A stretch of DNA of 64,000 nucleotides, from positions 1 through 64,000 of the forward strand of contig NZ_RQGD01000002.1 in NCBI RefSeq assembly GCF_004770745.1. The letters are read 5' to 3'. Every line of letters starts with the position of its first letter. Position 1 is the first letter of the stretch. The notes under the pieces were generated by a model. The model had not been told where the DNA came from. It did not search any database and saw nothing but the letters and a program-made list of their open reading frames with translations. Of this stretch, positions 27,004 through 34,917 are shown piece after piece. This DNA is from Leptospira ognonensis. GTDB taxonomy: Bacteria; Spirochaetota; Leptospiria; Leptospirales; Leptospiraceae. The position numbers were made by a program, and so were the translations under genes.

Positions 27004-28254
27004 ATGAGCGCGACCAAAGCAGCAAAGTTAGATCTTAATCTTCTCCAATTTAAGCTACCAGCTAATCTGCGCAATGTTCTCATTGCCATGATCGGGGTTG
27101 GTATCGTAAGTATCCTTGTTTCCTTTTTAGGATTCGGGCATGAGACTTCCAGACATATGGATGCATCAGGGCATCAGCACCATACAAACTTAGGTTTTCA
27201 CGTTCTTCTTGTGGCAACGTACTTTGTTTTGGGACTGGCGATTACTGGAATCTTTTTCACAGCCATTCAACACATCACGGGATCACAATGGTCTGTCACG
27301 GTAAGACGATTGTTTGAAACCTATGGTCTTTTTGCTCCGATCGCAGGATTACTTCTCATCGGAGTATTTTTCGGGATGCATGACCTCTATGAATGGGCAG
27401 ATGCAACAGTAAGAGAAAATGACCATTTGATCCACCACAAAAGTGGTTATTTGAATCCTTCCTTTTTTGTAGGAAGGACCATTTTCTTTATCGCAGGTTG
27501 GTCTTTATTCGCTTACATCTTTCACTCCAAGTCCGTTTCTCAGGATAAAGACAAGGAAGTGATGACCACGAAAACTCTTGCGAAATTTGCCGGTGGGTTC
27601 ATTTTGTTTTTTGCCTTATCTTGGAGTTTCTCCTCCTTTGATTTGCTCATGTCTCTATCCCCGCACTGGTTTTCGACTATGTTTGGAGTATATGCATTTG
27701 CAGGTGCCTTTCAAACAAGTCTTGCTTCGTATCTCCTCGTCATTTACCTTTTAAAGAAAAATGGTTATTACGGCGAGGCAGTGAATGACAACCACATCCA
27801 TGACATTGGTAAATTTTTACTTGGGATCACCACGTTTTGGGCCTACGTAGGGTTTTCACAATTTATGCTGATCTGGTATGCTAACATTCCGGAAGAAACT
27901 TTCTTTTATGAGATGAGAATGACTGGTGGTTGGGGTTATACAACGCTTGCACTTCCTTTCATCAAATTTGTGATTCCGTTTTTATTATTACTCAATCGTC
28001 CGAACAAAAGAAATATTAATTTCCTTTGGAAGATGGCACTTTGGATTTTCTTTGTTCAGTTTTTCGAATTGTTCTGGTTAGTTTTTCCAGCGAGTTTCGA
28101 GAAAATATCTTTGGTCCATTTTGTCTTAGCTTTTGGAGGGACAGTGGGAACGATTGGTCTTTTTGGACTCTTTCTTTTCAAGAAATTGGAAAAACACAGC
28201 CTTGTTCCGGTAGGCGATCCAAGGTTAGACGAATGTCTACACCATCACCAATAG
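27004..28254 (+). CDS. actF: ActF, second large membrane subunit of ACIII
   Basis: A 416-residue polytopic protein, about ten transmembrane segments, distantly NrfD-like, as in ActF. Conserved-looking blocks are GITGIFFTAIQHITGSQWSVTVRRLFE (about 80-104), GYLNPSFFVGRTIFFI and SLSPHWFSTMFGVYAFAGAFQTSLA, followed by FWAYVGFSQFMLIWYANIPEE. In solved ACIII structures ActF carries a possible proton path but not the main quinol site. It follows actE by eight bases; the lipoprotein gene begins 12 bases after its stop. Confidence 0.94.
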   Translation: MSATKAAKLDLNLLQFKLPANLRNVLIAMIGVGIVSILVSFLGFGHETSRHMDASGHQHHTNLGFHVLLVATYFVLGLAITGIFFTAIQHITGSQWSVTVRRLFETYGLFAPIAGLLLIGVFFGMHDLYEWADATVRENDHLIHHKSGYLNPSFFVGRTIFFIAGWSLFAYIFHSKSVSQDKDKEVMTTKTLAKFAGGFILFFALSWSFSSFDLLMSLSPHWFSTMFGVYAFAGAFQTSLASYLLVIYLLKKNGYYGEAVNDNHIHDIGKFLLGITTFWAYVGFSQFMLIWYANIPEETFFYEMRMTGGWGYTTLALPFIKFVIPFLLLLNRPNKRNINFLWKMALWIFFVQFFELFWLVFPASFEKISLVHFVLAFGGTVGTIGLFGLFLFKKLEKHSLVPVGDPRLDECLHHHQ

Positions 28255-28266
28255 GTTAGGTTATAC

Positions 28267-28782
28267 ATGAAAAAATCAATAGCATTAATATTAATCGCTT
28301 CCTTCGGGATGATTGGCTGTTCCAAAAAAGCAGAAGTAACTTGGCATAAACTTTGCGATTCCAAGACCAATAAAGCTTCGACAGATTTTTATGTTCCTCT
28401 TTACGAAGCAGCAGATGCAAAATCACCAGTTGCTGAATTTGTTCCGGTAGGAACTGTCGTGATGGTATTCGAAAATAGAAACCACAACGTTTGGGCTCCA
28501 AGAGATTTCATTCGCGTGCAAACAGCCAAAAAAGAAGGATTTATGAGTCCAAAATGTTTGGTCGTGAATCAGAATCCAGAGATGAGCGTTTGGCGATACT
28601 CGAAAAATCTAGTGAAAGAATACGCGTATTTCTATAGCCCTGAGGATAAAGAGCACTATCCAAAAGGCTATGAATACAATAGCCTCAAAAGTTTACCGAA
28701 GGATAAAATTCCAATTGGTGAATTAACTAAGGGAATGGAAGAAGTTCCTTTCCTTCACAGCACGCCACTGAAACAAAACTAA
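28267..28782 (+). CDS. SH3-like lipoprotein, seventh gene of the ACIII operon
   Basis: A 171-residue protein with a signal peptide ending in IGC (Cys18), so it should be lipid-anchored. The region about 45-100 (FYVPLYEAADAKSPVAEFVPVGTVV, then RDFIRVQTAKKEGFM) looks like a bacterial SH3-type barrel. The C-terminal part is basic and rich in Tyr and Lys. I cannot assign a known function. It begins 12 bases after actF and ends before the operon terminator, so it is co-transcribed with the complex. It may be an assembly factor or an extra subunit; this is inference from position. Confidence 0.78.
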   Translation: MKKSIALILIASFGMIGCSKKAEVTWHKLCDSKTNKASTDFYVPLYEAADAKSPVAEFVPVGTVVMVFENRNHNVWAPRDFIRVQTAKKEGFMSPKCLVVNQNPEMSVWRYSKNLVKEYAYFYSPEDKEHYPKGYEYNSLKSLPKDKIPIGELTKGMEEVPFLHSTPLKQN

Positions 28783-28815
28783 ACGCGAGTCGGTAGTAGG
28801 TTTTGTTTGGATCAG

Positions 28816-28848
28816 ACCCGAGTGGAAGCGCTCGGGTTTTTTTTTTTT
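28816..28848 (+). terminator. Strong intrinsic terminator of the ACIII operon
   Basis: ACCCGAG (28816-28822) pairs with CTCGGGT (28831-28837), followed by a run of twelve T ending at 28848. It lies 34 bases after the lipoprotein stop. Confidence 0.92.
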
Positions 28849-28895
28849 GTAAATACATTTTGACTTTTTTTGAAACCAAGGCTTAGTTCTAGTAA

Positions 28896-29549
28896 ATGGG
28901 ACAAAAACGAACGATCGCCACATCAGCATCTGAAGAAAGATTGGAAAAACTCCTCGAGGAAAGAATGGGAGGGATTGCCGATAAAGATATCATCGATAAA
29001 CGAATTTGGGATTTGTTTGGAGAAACCTGGTGTGTCATGTTTACTGACCTTTCTGGTTTTTCTAGAGGAGTTGCAAAATTTGGAATCATCCATTTTTTGC
29101 AAACGATTTATGAATCTCAGCGCATTCTCATTCCTGTCGTCGATAAGCATGATGGCATCTTATTGAAAGATGAAGGCGATAGCTTTCTCGTTCTATTCCG
29201 AAATACAAACAAAGCCATTCACTGTGCGATCGAGATGCAAAAGACAGTGAATAAATACAATGCTGACAAGCCGGACGAGGAAGATGTTTTGCTTTGTGTG
29301 GGACTTGGTTATGGTAGGATTTTAAAAATAGGGGATACAGATGTTTATGGAGCCGAAGTAAACGCTGCATCAAAGTTAGGTGAAGACACTGCTAAGGCAT
29401 GGGAAATACTTGTTACGCAGGCAGTGAAAGACAATGCCGAGGAAAACACGGATTTTGACTTTACGCCTATTGAGGACGTGCCACCTGGAAGTGATGCAGC
29501 CTATAAGCTGGTTTATTCCTTAGAAGATTCCAAGTGGGTGGTTTTATAA
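28896..29549 (+). CDS. Class III adenylate/guanylate cyclase
   Basis: A 217-residue stand-alone catalytic domain with a short N-terminal helix and no membrane segment or sensor domain. FTDLSGF carries metal-binding Asp51; DGILLKDEGDSFLVLF carries Asp95 and Lys91, the Lys position that often selects adenine. The later DVYGAEVNAASKL is the transition-state block (the usual Asn-Arg region, with Asn present and Ser-Lys after it). It should make cAMP, or cGMP, in the cytoplasm. Two CNB regulators (8831 and 61048) in the same window are possible responders. It converges with the helicase gene. Confidence 0.87.
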   Translation: MGQKRTIATSASEERLEKLLEERMGGIADKDIIDKRIWDLFGETWCVMFTDLSGFSRGVAKFGIIHFLQTIYESQRILIPVVDKHDGILLKDEGDSFLVLFRNTNKAIHCAIEMQKTVNKYNADKPDEEDVLLCVGLGYGRILKIGDTDVYGAEVNAASKLGEDTAKAWEILVTQAVKDNAEENTDFDFTPIEDVPPGSDAAYKLVYSLEDSKWVVL

Positions 29550-29561
29550 TATAGAATTCAA

Positions 29562-31388
29562 TTAGTAAAGAAATTCGAAAATAGATCTATATTCGCCGAT
29601 TTCTTTTACGAGTGAGAGTAGTCGATGGTATCGTTTATCTTCTGACAGTGTCACGGAGTTACCGACTAATATTAGGTTTTCTTTTGCTCGCGTGAGTCCA
29701 ACATTGAGTCGACGGTAGTCTTTCAAAAAACCAATTTCTCCAGTATCATTGGTCCTAACAAAGGAAAGGATGATTGTCTCCGCCTCTCTTCCTTGGAAGG
29801 AGTCTATCGTTTGGATGATCGGGGGAATGACTTTAGGAAATTTATCTCTGAAGGATGAAGTCAGTAGTTGAATCTGTTTTCGATAAGGAGAGAGGATGGC
29901 TAGATTCGCAAACGAACTTTCCTCGTTAAACAGGCTCAGGATCAAGTCGATTTCCATTTGGTTGAAGCAGGAAAGATCATCGTTTTCGTAATTTTCTTCT
30001 GCGTCTGAACCGGCAGTATCAATCCAAACCAAATTTTTTTCGAAAGGAGGGAGTAAGGTAGGATGTCCTGCTATTTTCTTTTCCGTTTTAATCCTATTTT
30101 CATAAAATTCGATATTTGAAAATTTGAGGATTTCTTCAGGCATTCGATACTGTTTATCAAGATAAAGAGTTCGATTGCCATCATCGCGAGATATGCCCTT
30201 TTCTAAAAAAGTTTCGCTCAAGATAGAATCGCTGGCATTTAGAGTCGGTGGAAGTTGTTTGGGATCTCCCACGCAGATCACTTTATCGGCAAGGAGAAGG
30301 CTCAAATAAAATGCAGGCTCGATACCTTGTGTTGCCTCATCTATGATCACATAATCGAACCGTTTGCCTTCCTTATGGAAATTCCAAGCAGGTACAAAGG
30401 TTGAGATGATGACATCTGCTTTCTCTAAAATTTGCATTCGAGCTGTTTTGGACAGGGTGTCTATGGATTTTTGTAATGCTTTCGCTTCTACATACAATTG
30501 TTTCCTTTCGTCTCGATCCTCTCTATCAAAGTTTCGTTTCCAAGACTTTGCTTTTTTGATCAGCTGCTTGTAATCCTTTCGCCACTCCAATACCTGTTTT
30601 TGTTCCTCAGAGTTTTCTATCAAACTCTCTAGCATATACTCTTGGATTTCCGGTCCTATTTTAGCGGATACTCCAAGGCGAACAGGTGTAATTTGTGATT
30701 TTACACAAGATTCGACGAGATAATCACAAGCAAAATTTGTAGGAGTGAGAGCTAGAATGGTTTTTCCTGCCTTACGTAACTCAGCTATCGCATTTACAAG
30801 TAAGGTGGTTTTACCTGTACCAGGCGGGCCAAAGATAAAAAGATAGTCTTGCGTGTTCAGAATCCTGTCTAATTGACTTAGATCTACTGAGGATTTGGGA
30901 ACACTCGGTTTTTCATTCGCATGGTAACCTAGTATCCAGGCCAATAGATTTCGAGCCCGTTTTTCTTCCTTTAAGGATATTTTCTCAATGGCATCGAAGT
31001 AAATAGTGTAGGTAGATTCGGAGAACCAGGGTGATACTTGAAATGTATCGTTATCTGGTATCTCTATTTCACCTTTATATTGCAAAATGATTGTCTTGTC
31101 AGTTGATCTAAAGACCTGACAAACTAAGCTGAATTCACCTGACTCTAGTAATACGGGTGATCCATTTTTGATAAAAGAACAACCAGAGAGTGGGTTGTGG
31201 GAAGTAAAGTGAATTCTCCAAATTTCTCCTGTTATGTAAACTTCTTCTTCGAGTTGTAATCCTCGGATCCGTTCTTTCTCATTTCGCTTGGAGTTTTGGT
31301 AGTATTCTCTTTCAAGTAATCTTTCCGTTTCAAGGGCAGATGTGACTGCTGCTATTTCTTCATCGAGCCTTTCAAATGGAATTTTCAT
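29562..31388 (-). CDS. Superfamily 1B helicase, UPF1/IGHMBP2-like
   Basis: About 608 residues from the ATG at 31388, which overlaps the TPR gene stop (ATGA); a start at 31400 is possible but would overlap more. The N-terminal about 140 residues form the beta-barrel accessory region of this group. Walker A is GPPGTGKT at about 187-194; IIDEATQ is motif II, GDPKQLPPT motif III, LDKQYRMPEEI motif IV, DSFQGREAETIILSFVRTN motif V and LTRAKENLILVG motif VI. Such 5'-3' helicases unwind RNA or DNA. The pairing with a TPR protein in one operon is notable. The cellular role is unknown. Confidence 0.9.
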   Translation of the reverse strand: MKIPFERLDEEIAAVTSALETERLLEREYYQNSKRNEKERIRGLQLEEEVYITGEIWRIHFTSHNPLSGCSFIKNGSPVLLESGEFSLVCQVFRSTDKTIILQYKGEIEIPDNDTFQVSPWFSESTYTIYFDAIEKISLKEEKRARNLLAWILGYHANEKPSVPKSSVDLSQLDRILNTQDYLFIFGPPGTGKTTLLVNAIAELRKAGKTILALTPTNFACDYLVESCVKSQITPVRLGVSAKIGPEIQEYMLESLIENSEEQKQVLEWRKDYKQLIKKAKSWKRNFDREDRDERKQLYVEAKALQKSIDTLSKTARMQILEKADVIISTFVPAWNFHKEGKRFDYVIIDEATQGIEPAFYLSLLLADKVICVGDPKQLPPTLNASDSILSETFLEKGISRDDGNRTLYLDKQYRMPEEILKFSNIEFYENRIKTEKKIAGHPTLLPPFEKNLVWIDTAGSDAEENYENDDLSCFNQMEIDLILSLFNEESSFANLAILSPYRKQIQLLTSSFRDKFPKVIPPIIQTIDSFQGREAETIILSFVRTNDTGEIGFLKDYRRLNVGLTRAKENLILVGNSVTLSEDKRYHRLLSLVKEIGEYRSIFEFLY

Positions 31389-32236
31389 TCGTCTTCCCAT
31401 TCAATGTTTTCTAAGGTTGTGAAAAAACCATTTCGGAGAAGTGGAGCAAAATCGATCATTTCATGACCTTTTAGTTGGAGAGAATCTTCATAGGAATAGG
31501 CTTGAATCAAATGTTGGCTCGCTTCCTCTATAAAACCGAGTCGGCACTTTGCGCGCGAGAGAATAATTAGGATCTCAGGAGAAACATCACCTTGGTAAAT
31601 GATAAATGACTCAATTGCCTTGAGGGCATTTTCGGGATCGTCTAACTCTAAATAACATTGTGAAAGCATATCGAAATGAAAAAATTCATTTTCGGAGCTT
31701 AGGCTTCGCGATTTTTTGAAACAGGCGAGAGCAGAATTATAATCGTTTCTGTAAAAAAATAGAGAACCCAGTTCCGACCAAATATCACTGATTCTAATCC
31801 CTTTACCTTTTGTGAGAGACTCACGCGACAGTGCTTCTTTTAAAGTCTCGATAGATTCTTCGGATCGATCCATACTCTTAAGAAGTGATGCTAAGATTAA
31901 ATAAAACTCGAGATAATTTGGAAATAATTGAATTCCTTTTTTTAACTGAATGCGTGCACTTTTAAATTTTTTAAGTTTTATAAGGTATTTAGAATAGAGA
32001 GTTATGCTTAGCGGGTGCTCGGAGTATTTTTCCAGAAGCTCTTGGAATTGTGATTCTGTTTCTCTGGGATTTCCGACTGAGTGTTGGCACCATGCCATTT
32101 TGGATTTGATTTTAATCCTAGAAGGGATGTCTGCGGTGTATCGTTCTGATTCTGAATATAGATTGAAAGCCCTCGTAAATTCTTTTTTTTCCTCAAAACT
32201 TTTGGCCTTTCGAATGTTTTGGAAAAAAAGGTTCAT
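31385..32236 (-). CDS. TPR-repeat protein coupled to the helicase gene
   Basis: A 283-residue soluble protein with no signal peptide, made mostly of tetratricopeptide repeats. Recognisable units are KEFTRAFNLYSESERY (about 16-31), WCQHSVGNPRETESQFQELLEKY, SARIQLKKGIQLFPN, ASLLKSMDRSEESIETLKEAL, FYRNDYNSALACFKKS and CYLELDDPENALKAIESF. It likely serves as a protein-binding platform. The last bases overlap the helicase start, so the two proteins are made together and may interact. Confidence 0.85.
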   Translation of the reverse strand: MNLFFQNIRKAKSFEEKKEFTRAFNLYSESERYTADIPSRIKIKSKMAWCQHSVGNPRETESQFQELLEKYSEHPLSITLYSKYLIKLKKFKSARIQLKKGIQLFPNYLEFYLILASLLKSMDRSEESIETLKEALSRESLTKGKGIRISDIWSELGSLFFYRNDYNSALACFKKSRSLSSENEFFHFDMLSQCYLELDDPENALKAIESFIIYQGDVSPEILIILSRAKCRLGFIEEASQHLIQAYSYEDSLQLKGHEMIDFAPLLRNGFFTTLENIEWEDE

Positions 32237-32317
32237 TTTTCTTTAAAATTCCTAAAGGAAATATGGTGCCGACCGATGAGTAGAATAGGGATTAAAGAAT
32301 CCAAAAGGAGAGTCAAT

Positions 32318-32476
32318 ATGGTCACAATCGGTTCGAGCCTCCCTGCGATCGTAAATTTACCTAAAGAAATCTTCCAAGCAAATAACGAACTGAGTGAAAA
32401 GCTCATGAAAATTGCTGTGGAAGACAAGGTTGGGCAACCAGCCACTCAGAAACGTTTGCTAGACGTTTACTGTTAA
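32318..32476 (+). CDS. Small conserved-looking protein of unknown function
   Basis: A 52-residue protein starting MVTIGSSLPAIVNLPKEIFQ from the ATG at 32318, which has AAGGAG at good distance (32305-32310). A longer reading upstream lacks a ribosome-binding site and reaches into the TPR gene. The central part is a Lys/Glu-rich amphipathic helix. It faintly recalls small YjfB-type motility proteins but I cannot confirm that. The SD and the position in an otherwise empty gap make it a likely real gene. Confidence 0.6.
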   Translation: MVTIGSSLPAIVNLPKEIFQANNELSEKLMKIAVEDKVGQPATQKRLLDVYC

Positions 32477-32481
32477 AAGTT

Positions 32482-33309
32482 TTATTTTCTAGTGTCTGAA
32501 TTGAATAGCGGACGTTTTCGTTCGTTAAAACCTTGGATGGCATTTCGGAAATCGCGGGAGTCGAGCATTCCCGCATTCCACACCGCAACATAATTGAGAG
32601 AATCCTCTAAGGATTTTCCAACACCAAAGTTTAAAACTTGTTTTACACCTCGAATCACGATCGTAGGATTTTCTGCAATTTCATGCGCAACCTTCAATCC
32701 TTCTTCCAGTAGCTCGGTATCCGTTTTTAAAACTTTGGTTACAAGTCCCATTCGAAGAGCTTCCTTCGCATCAATGTCTTTACCAGTTAATGCAAGCTCA
32801 CGGGTATTTCCTTGCCCGATGATGGCGGGGAGTCTCTGTAAGGAACCCATATCTGCCACGATACCTACCTTTGCCTCTCTAAGCGAAAAACTTGCATCTT
32901 CGGATGCATACCGAATATCGCATGCGGAGATTAAGTCGAGTCCACCACCGATACAATGTTTTTGGATGAGAGCAATGGATGGTTTTTTTGAATCATAGAC
33001 TGCGTTGATCCCTTTTTGCATGAGAAGCACAAGTTCGTATAACTTTTCTCTTCCATCAGCTAACTCACCCTGTACGATATGTTTGAATTCGCTAAAAAAA
33101 TTGTCTAGATCAAGCCCAGTGGAAAAGGATTTCCCACGAGCCGCGATGACAAAGGCATGGATCGACGGGTCGGAATTGATTTCCTCAATCACAAACGGAA
33201 GATCTCTCCAAAAACTCCAGTCCATGGCATTTCTTTTTTCAGGCCGATTTAAGTAAATGATAGCAACGTTTTTTTGAATTTCGATTTCAAAGAATGGATA
33301 AGCGTTCAT
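32482..33309 (-). CDS. Delta(3,5)-Delta(2,4)-dienoyl-CoA isomerase-like enoyl-CoA hydratase family protein
   Basis: A 275-residue crotonase-fold enzyme. [16 protein letters not shown] holds Asp125, [18 protein letters not shown] holds Glu145 and Asp153. The mammalian ECH1 isomerase uses Asp176, Glu196 and Asp204; the spacing of 20 and 8 residues is the same here, and the surrounding motif is very close to ECH1. It therefore probably shifts double bonds of 3,5-dienoyl-CoA during oxidation of unsaturated fatty acids, the main carbon source of leptospires, rather than hydrating enoyl-Co[10 protein letters not shown] is the oxyanion-hole region. Its ATG overlaps the lgt stop (ATGA). Confidence 0.85.
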   Translation of the reverse strand: MNAYPFFEIEIQKNVAIIYLNRPEKRNAMDWSFWRDLPFVIEEINSDPSIHAFVIAARGKSFSTGLDLDNFFSEFKHIVQGELADGREKLYELVLLMQKGINAVYDSKKPSIALIQKHCIGGGLDLISACDIRYASEDASFSLREAKVGIVADMGSLQRLPAIIGQGNTRELALTGKDIDAKEALRMGLVTKVLKTDTELLEEGLKVAHEIAENPTIVIRGVKQVLNFGVGKSLEDSLNYVAVWNAGMLDSRDFRNAIQGFNERKRPLFNSDTRK

Positions 33310-34232
33310 GTTGTTTTTGCCTCTTTCTCCCAGAGTCTGCCTTTAATAAAAAAATATGCCCCAGCAAGGATCAGAGCAATGGAGATATACTGTGATTGGG
33401 AAAATCCATGCCAATAATAGCCCGTAAGGAAGGTTGGATTTCCACTGGCATCTGGAATGTTCACAAGCTGCGGGGGTGTTGTGAATGGAATCACTGCTTT
33501 ATTGACACGCAAGAATTCAATGAGAAGTCTCGCAAGACCATGAATCATAAAAAATTGTGCGGCAAGACTCCATTTCTTAAAATTTTGGAATCTGGCGTAG
33601 TATTGGAAATAGAAAAAATAGCCAAAAGCCATGATTGATTCCATGACAGGTGTATTCCAAACGGGAACTCCTGAGGGATGAGCACCATGAAAATTAAACA
33701 CAAAGAATGGGATTTGAGCATCCGTTGCAAAACCATAACAACCATCACCACTGACAAAACATCCTAATCTTCCGATCGCATAACCGATGCTCATAGATGG
33801 AGCGATCGCATCGATGTAACTTCCCGTATCTAATTTGAAATATTTAAAATAGAGTGTAATGAATAAAAGTCCAAAAAGAAGACCTCCAAAGAAAACAAGA
33901 CCTCCGCCACTGAAGAGAGAAGACCAAAGTCCAGGATGACCAGGAAAGCCGTCGAAGTGGGTGAGAGGGTAAGTAAATTTACCGTCATATCCTGGAACAT
34001 CAATAAAGATCTGATCCCAAATTTCAAAAATAAAAAAGATCTTAGCACCGATCAAAGTCCCGAGAATCCCGAGAAAGATCAGCCAATCTGAGTGGGCTGG
34101 CTCGAGTTTTCTTCGGGTCAGTTCGCGAGGAAGAAGGTAGGAGCCTACAAGAAATGCAAGCATCATGAGAAGACTAAAAGTTGAAAGTCCTTCCCATCCG
34201 AATGGGTTAGGTATTGGAATCCGATCTAGCAT
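33306..34232 (-). CDS. lgt: Prolipoprotein diacylglyceryl transferase (Lgt)
   Basis: A 308-residue membrane enzyme with about seven transmembrane segments. The signature [14 protein letters not shown] (about residues 152-165), next to [15 protein letters not shown], fits the Lgt family, whose first step adds diacylglycerol to the lipobox cysteine of prolipoproteins. [12 protein letters not shown] near the C-terminus is another Lgt block. Spirochaetes make many lipoproteins, several of them in this window. The stop overlaps the ATG of the dienoyl-CoA isomerase gene, so the two are co-transcribed although their functions differ. Confidence 0.88.
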   Translation of the reverse strand: MLDRIPIPNPFGWEGLSTFSLLMMLAFLVGSYLLPRELTRRKLEPAHSDWLIFLGILGTLIGAKIFFIFEIWDQIFIDVPGYDGKFTYPLTHFDGFPGHPGLWSSLFSGGGLVFFGGLLFGLLFITLYFKYFKLDTGSYIDAIAPSMSIGYAIGRLGCFVSGDGCYGFATDAQIPFFVFNFHGAHPSGVPVWNTPVMESIMAFGYFFYFQYYARFQNFKKWSLAAQFFMIHGLARLLIEFLRVNKAVIPFTTPPQLVNIPDASGNPTFLTGYYWHGFSQSQYISIALILAGAYFFIKGRLWEKEAKTT

Positions 34233-34301
34233 ACGAATAGGCTAAAAGGGGCTTAGTCTTGTGGAAAGGAGAATTTCATGGAGAAAACTTAGATAAATTG
34301 C

Positions 34302-34335
34302 TTGACAATTGAGGGCTAGATAGTTTAATATTAAA
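34302..34335 (+). promoter_or_regulatory. Near-consensus promoter of the DoxX gene
   Basis: -35 TTGACA (34302-34307), 17-base spacer, -10 TTAATA (34325-34330). The -10 lies inside TTTAATATTAAA (34324-34335), a perfect 12-base palindrome that could be an operator. The start codon is at 34360. The other half of this gap serves the lgt gene on the minus strand. Confidence 0.75.
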
Positions 34336-34359
34336 TCATCTTAAATTAAAGGATTTTAT

Positions 34360-34809
34360 ATGTTAGAAACACTCTTATCCACAACAGACAGCCTCGTGCC
34401 GCTCATTCTGAGGCTGACACTCGGTATTGTGATTTTTCCTCATGGAGCTCAGAAACTTTTGGGTTGGTTCGGAGGTTACGGTTTTAAAGGCACCTATGGT
34501 TATTTTACAACACAAGCCGGGCTGCCTGGAGTGATTGCATTTCTTGTGATCATTGGTGAATCCTTCGGGTCGGTCGCTCTGATCCTCGGACTCTTAACAA
34601 AATTTACCGCTGTATCCATTGGCATTATTATGTTAGGTGCTGCCTTGCTTGTACACAAGCCGAATGGTTTTTTCCTTAATTGGTTTGGAGCTCAAAAAGG
34701 CGAGGGAATGGAATTTCACATTCTTGCGATCGGTCTTGCGATTGCTTTGACAATTTCTGGTGGTGGAGCATATTCTGTTGACTCCTTTCTTCTGACTCTA
34801 TTGAAGTAA
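34360..34809 (+). CDS. DoxX-family membrane protein
   Basis: A 149-residue protein with four transmembrane segments, the usual DoxX length. RLTLGIVIFPHGAQKLLGWFGGYG (about residues 18-41) and the FLVIIGESFGSVALILGLLT segment are the family hallmarks, and the C-terminal FHILAIGLAIALTISGGGAYSVD also fits. DoxX relatives occur in oxidoreductase complexes of the membrane and in oxidative-stress contexts, but a precise role is not known. It has its own promoter and a perfect terminator hairpin and is probably a single-gene unit. Confidence 0.86.
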   Translation: MLETLLSTTDSLVPLILRLTLGIVIFPHGAQKLLGWFGGYGFKGTYGYFTTQAGLPGVIAFLVIIGESFGSVALILGLLTKFTAVSIGIIMLGAALLVHKPNGFFLNWFGAQKGEGMEFHILAIGLAIALTISGGGAYSVDSFLLTLLK

Positions 34810-34831
34810 TCTAATCTACGTTAATGGTTGG

Positions 34832-34866
34832 ACCGAAGCTATCAAATGAGTAGCTTCGGTCTTCTT
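34832..34866 (+). terminator. Intrinsic terminator after the DoxX gene
   Basis: ACCGAAGCTA (34832-34841) pairs perfectly with TAGCTTCGGT (34851-34860) around a nine-base loop, followed by CTTCTT. It excludes the start of the next gene upstream of it. Confidence 0.82.
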
Positions 34867-34917
34867 ATTGAATTTGATTTGACGAAACCCTTCGGTCGCT
34901 TTTCCATTCTTTATTAC

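Noticed and set aside
32219..32317. N-terminal extension of the small protein at 32318
   Set aside because: The upstream start lacks a ribosome-binding site and overlaps the divergent TPR gene start, whereas the ATG at 32318 has AAGGAG at proper distance.
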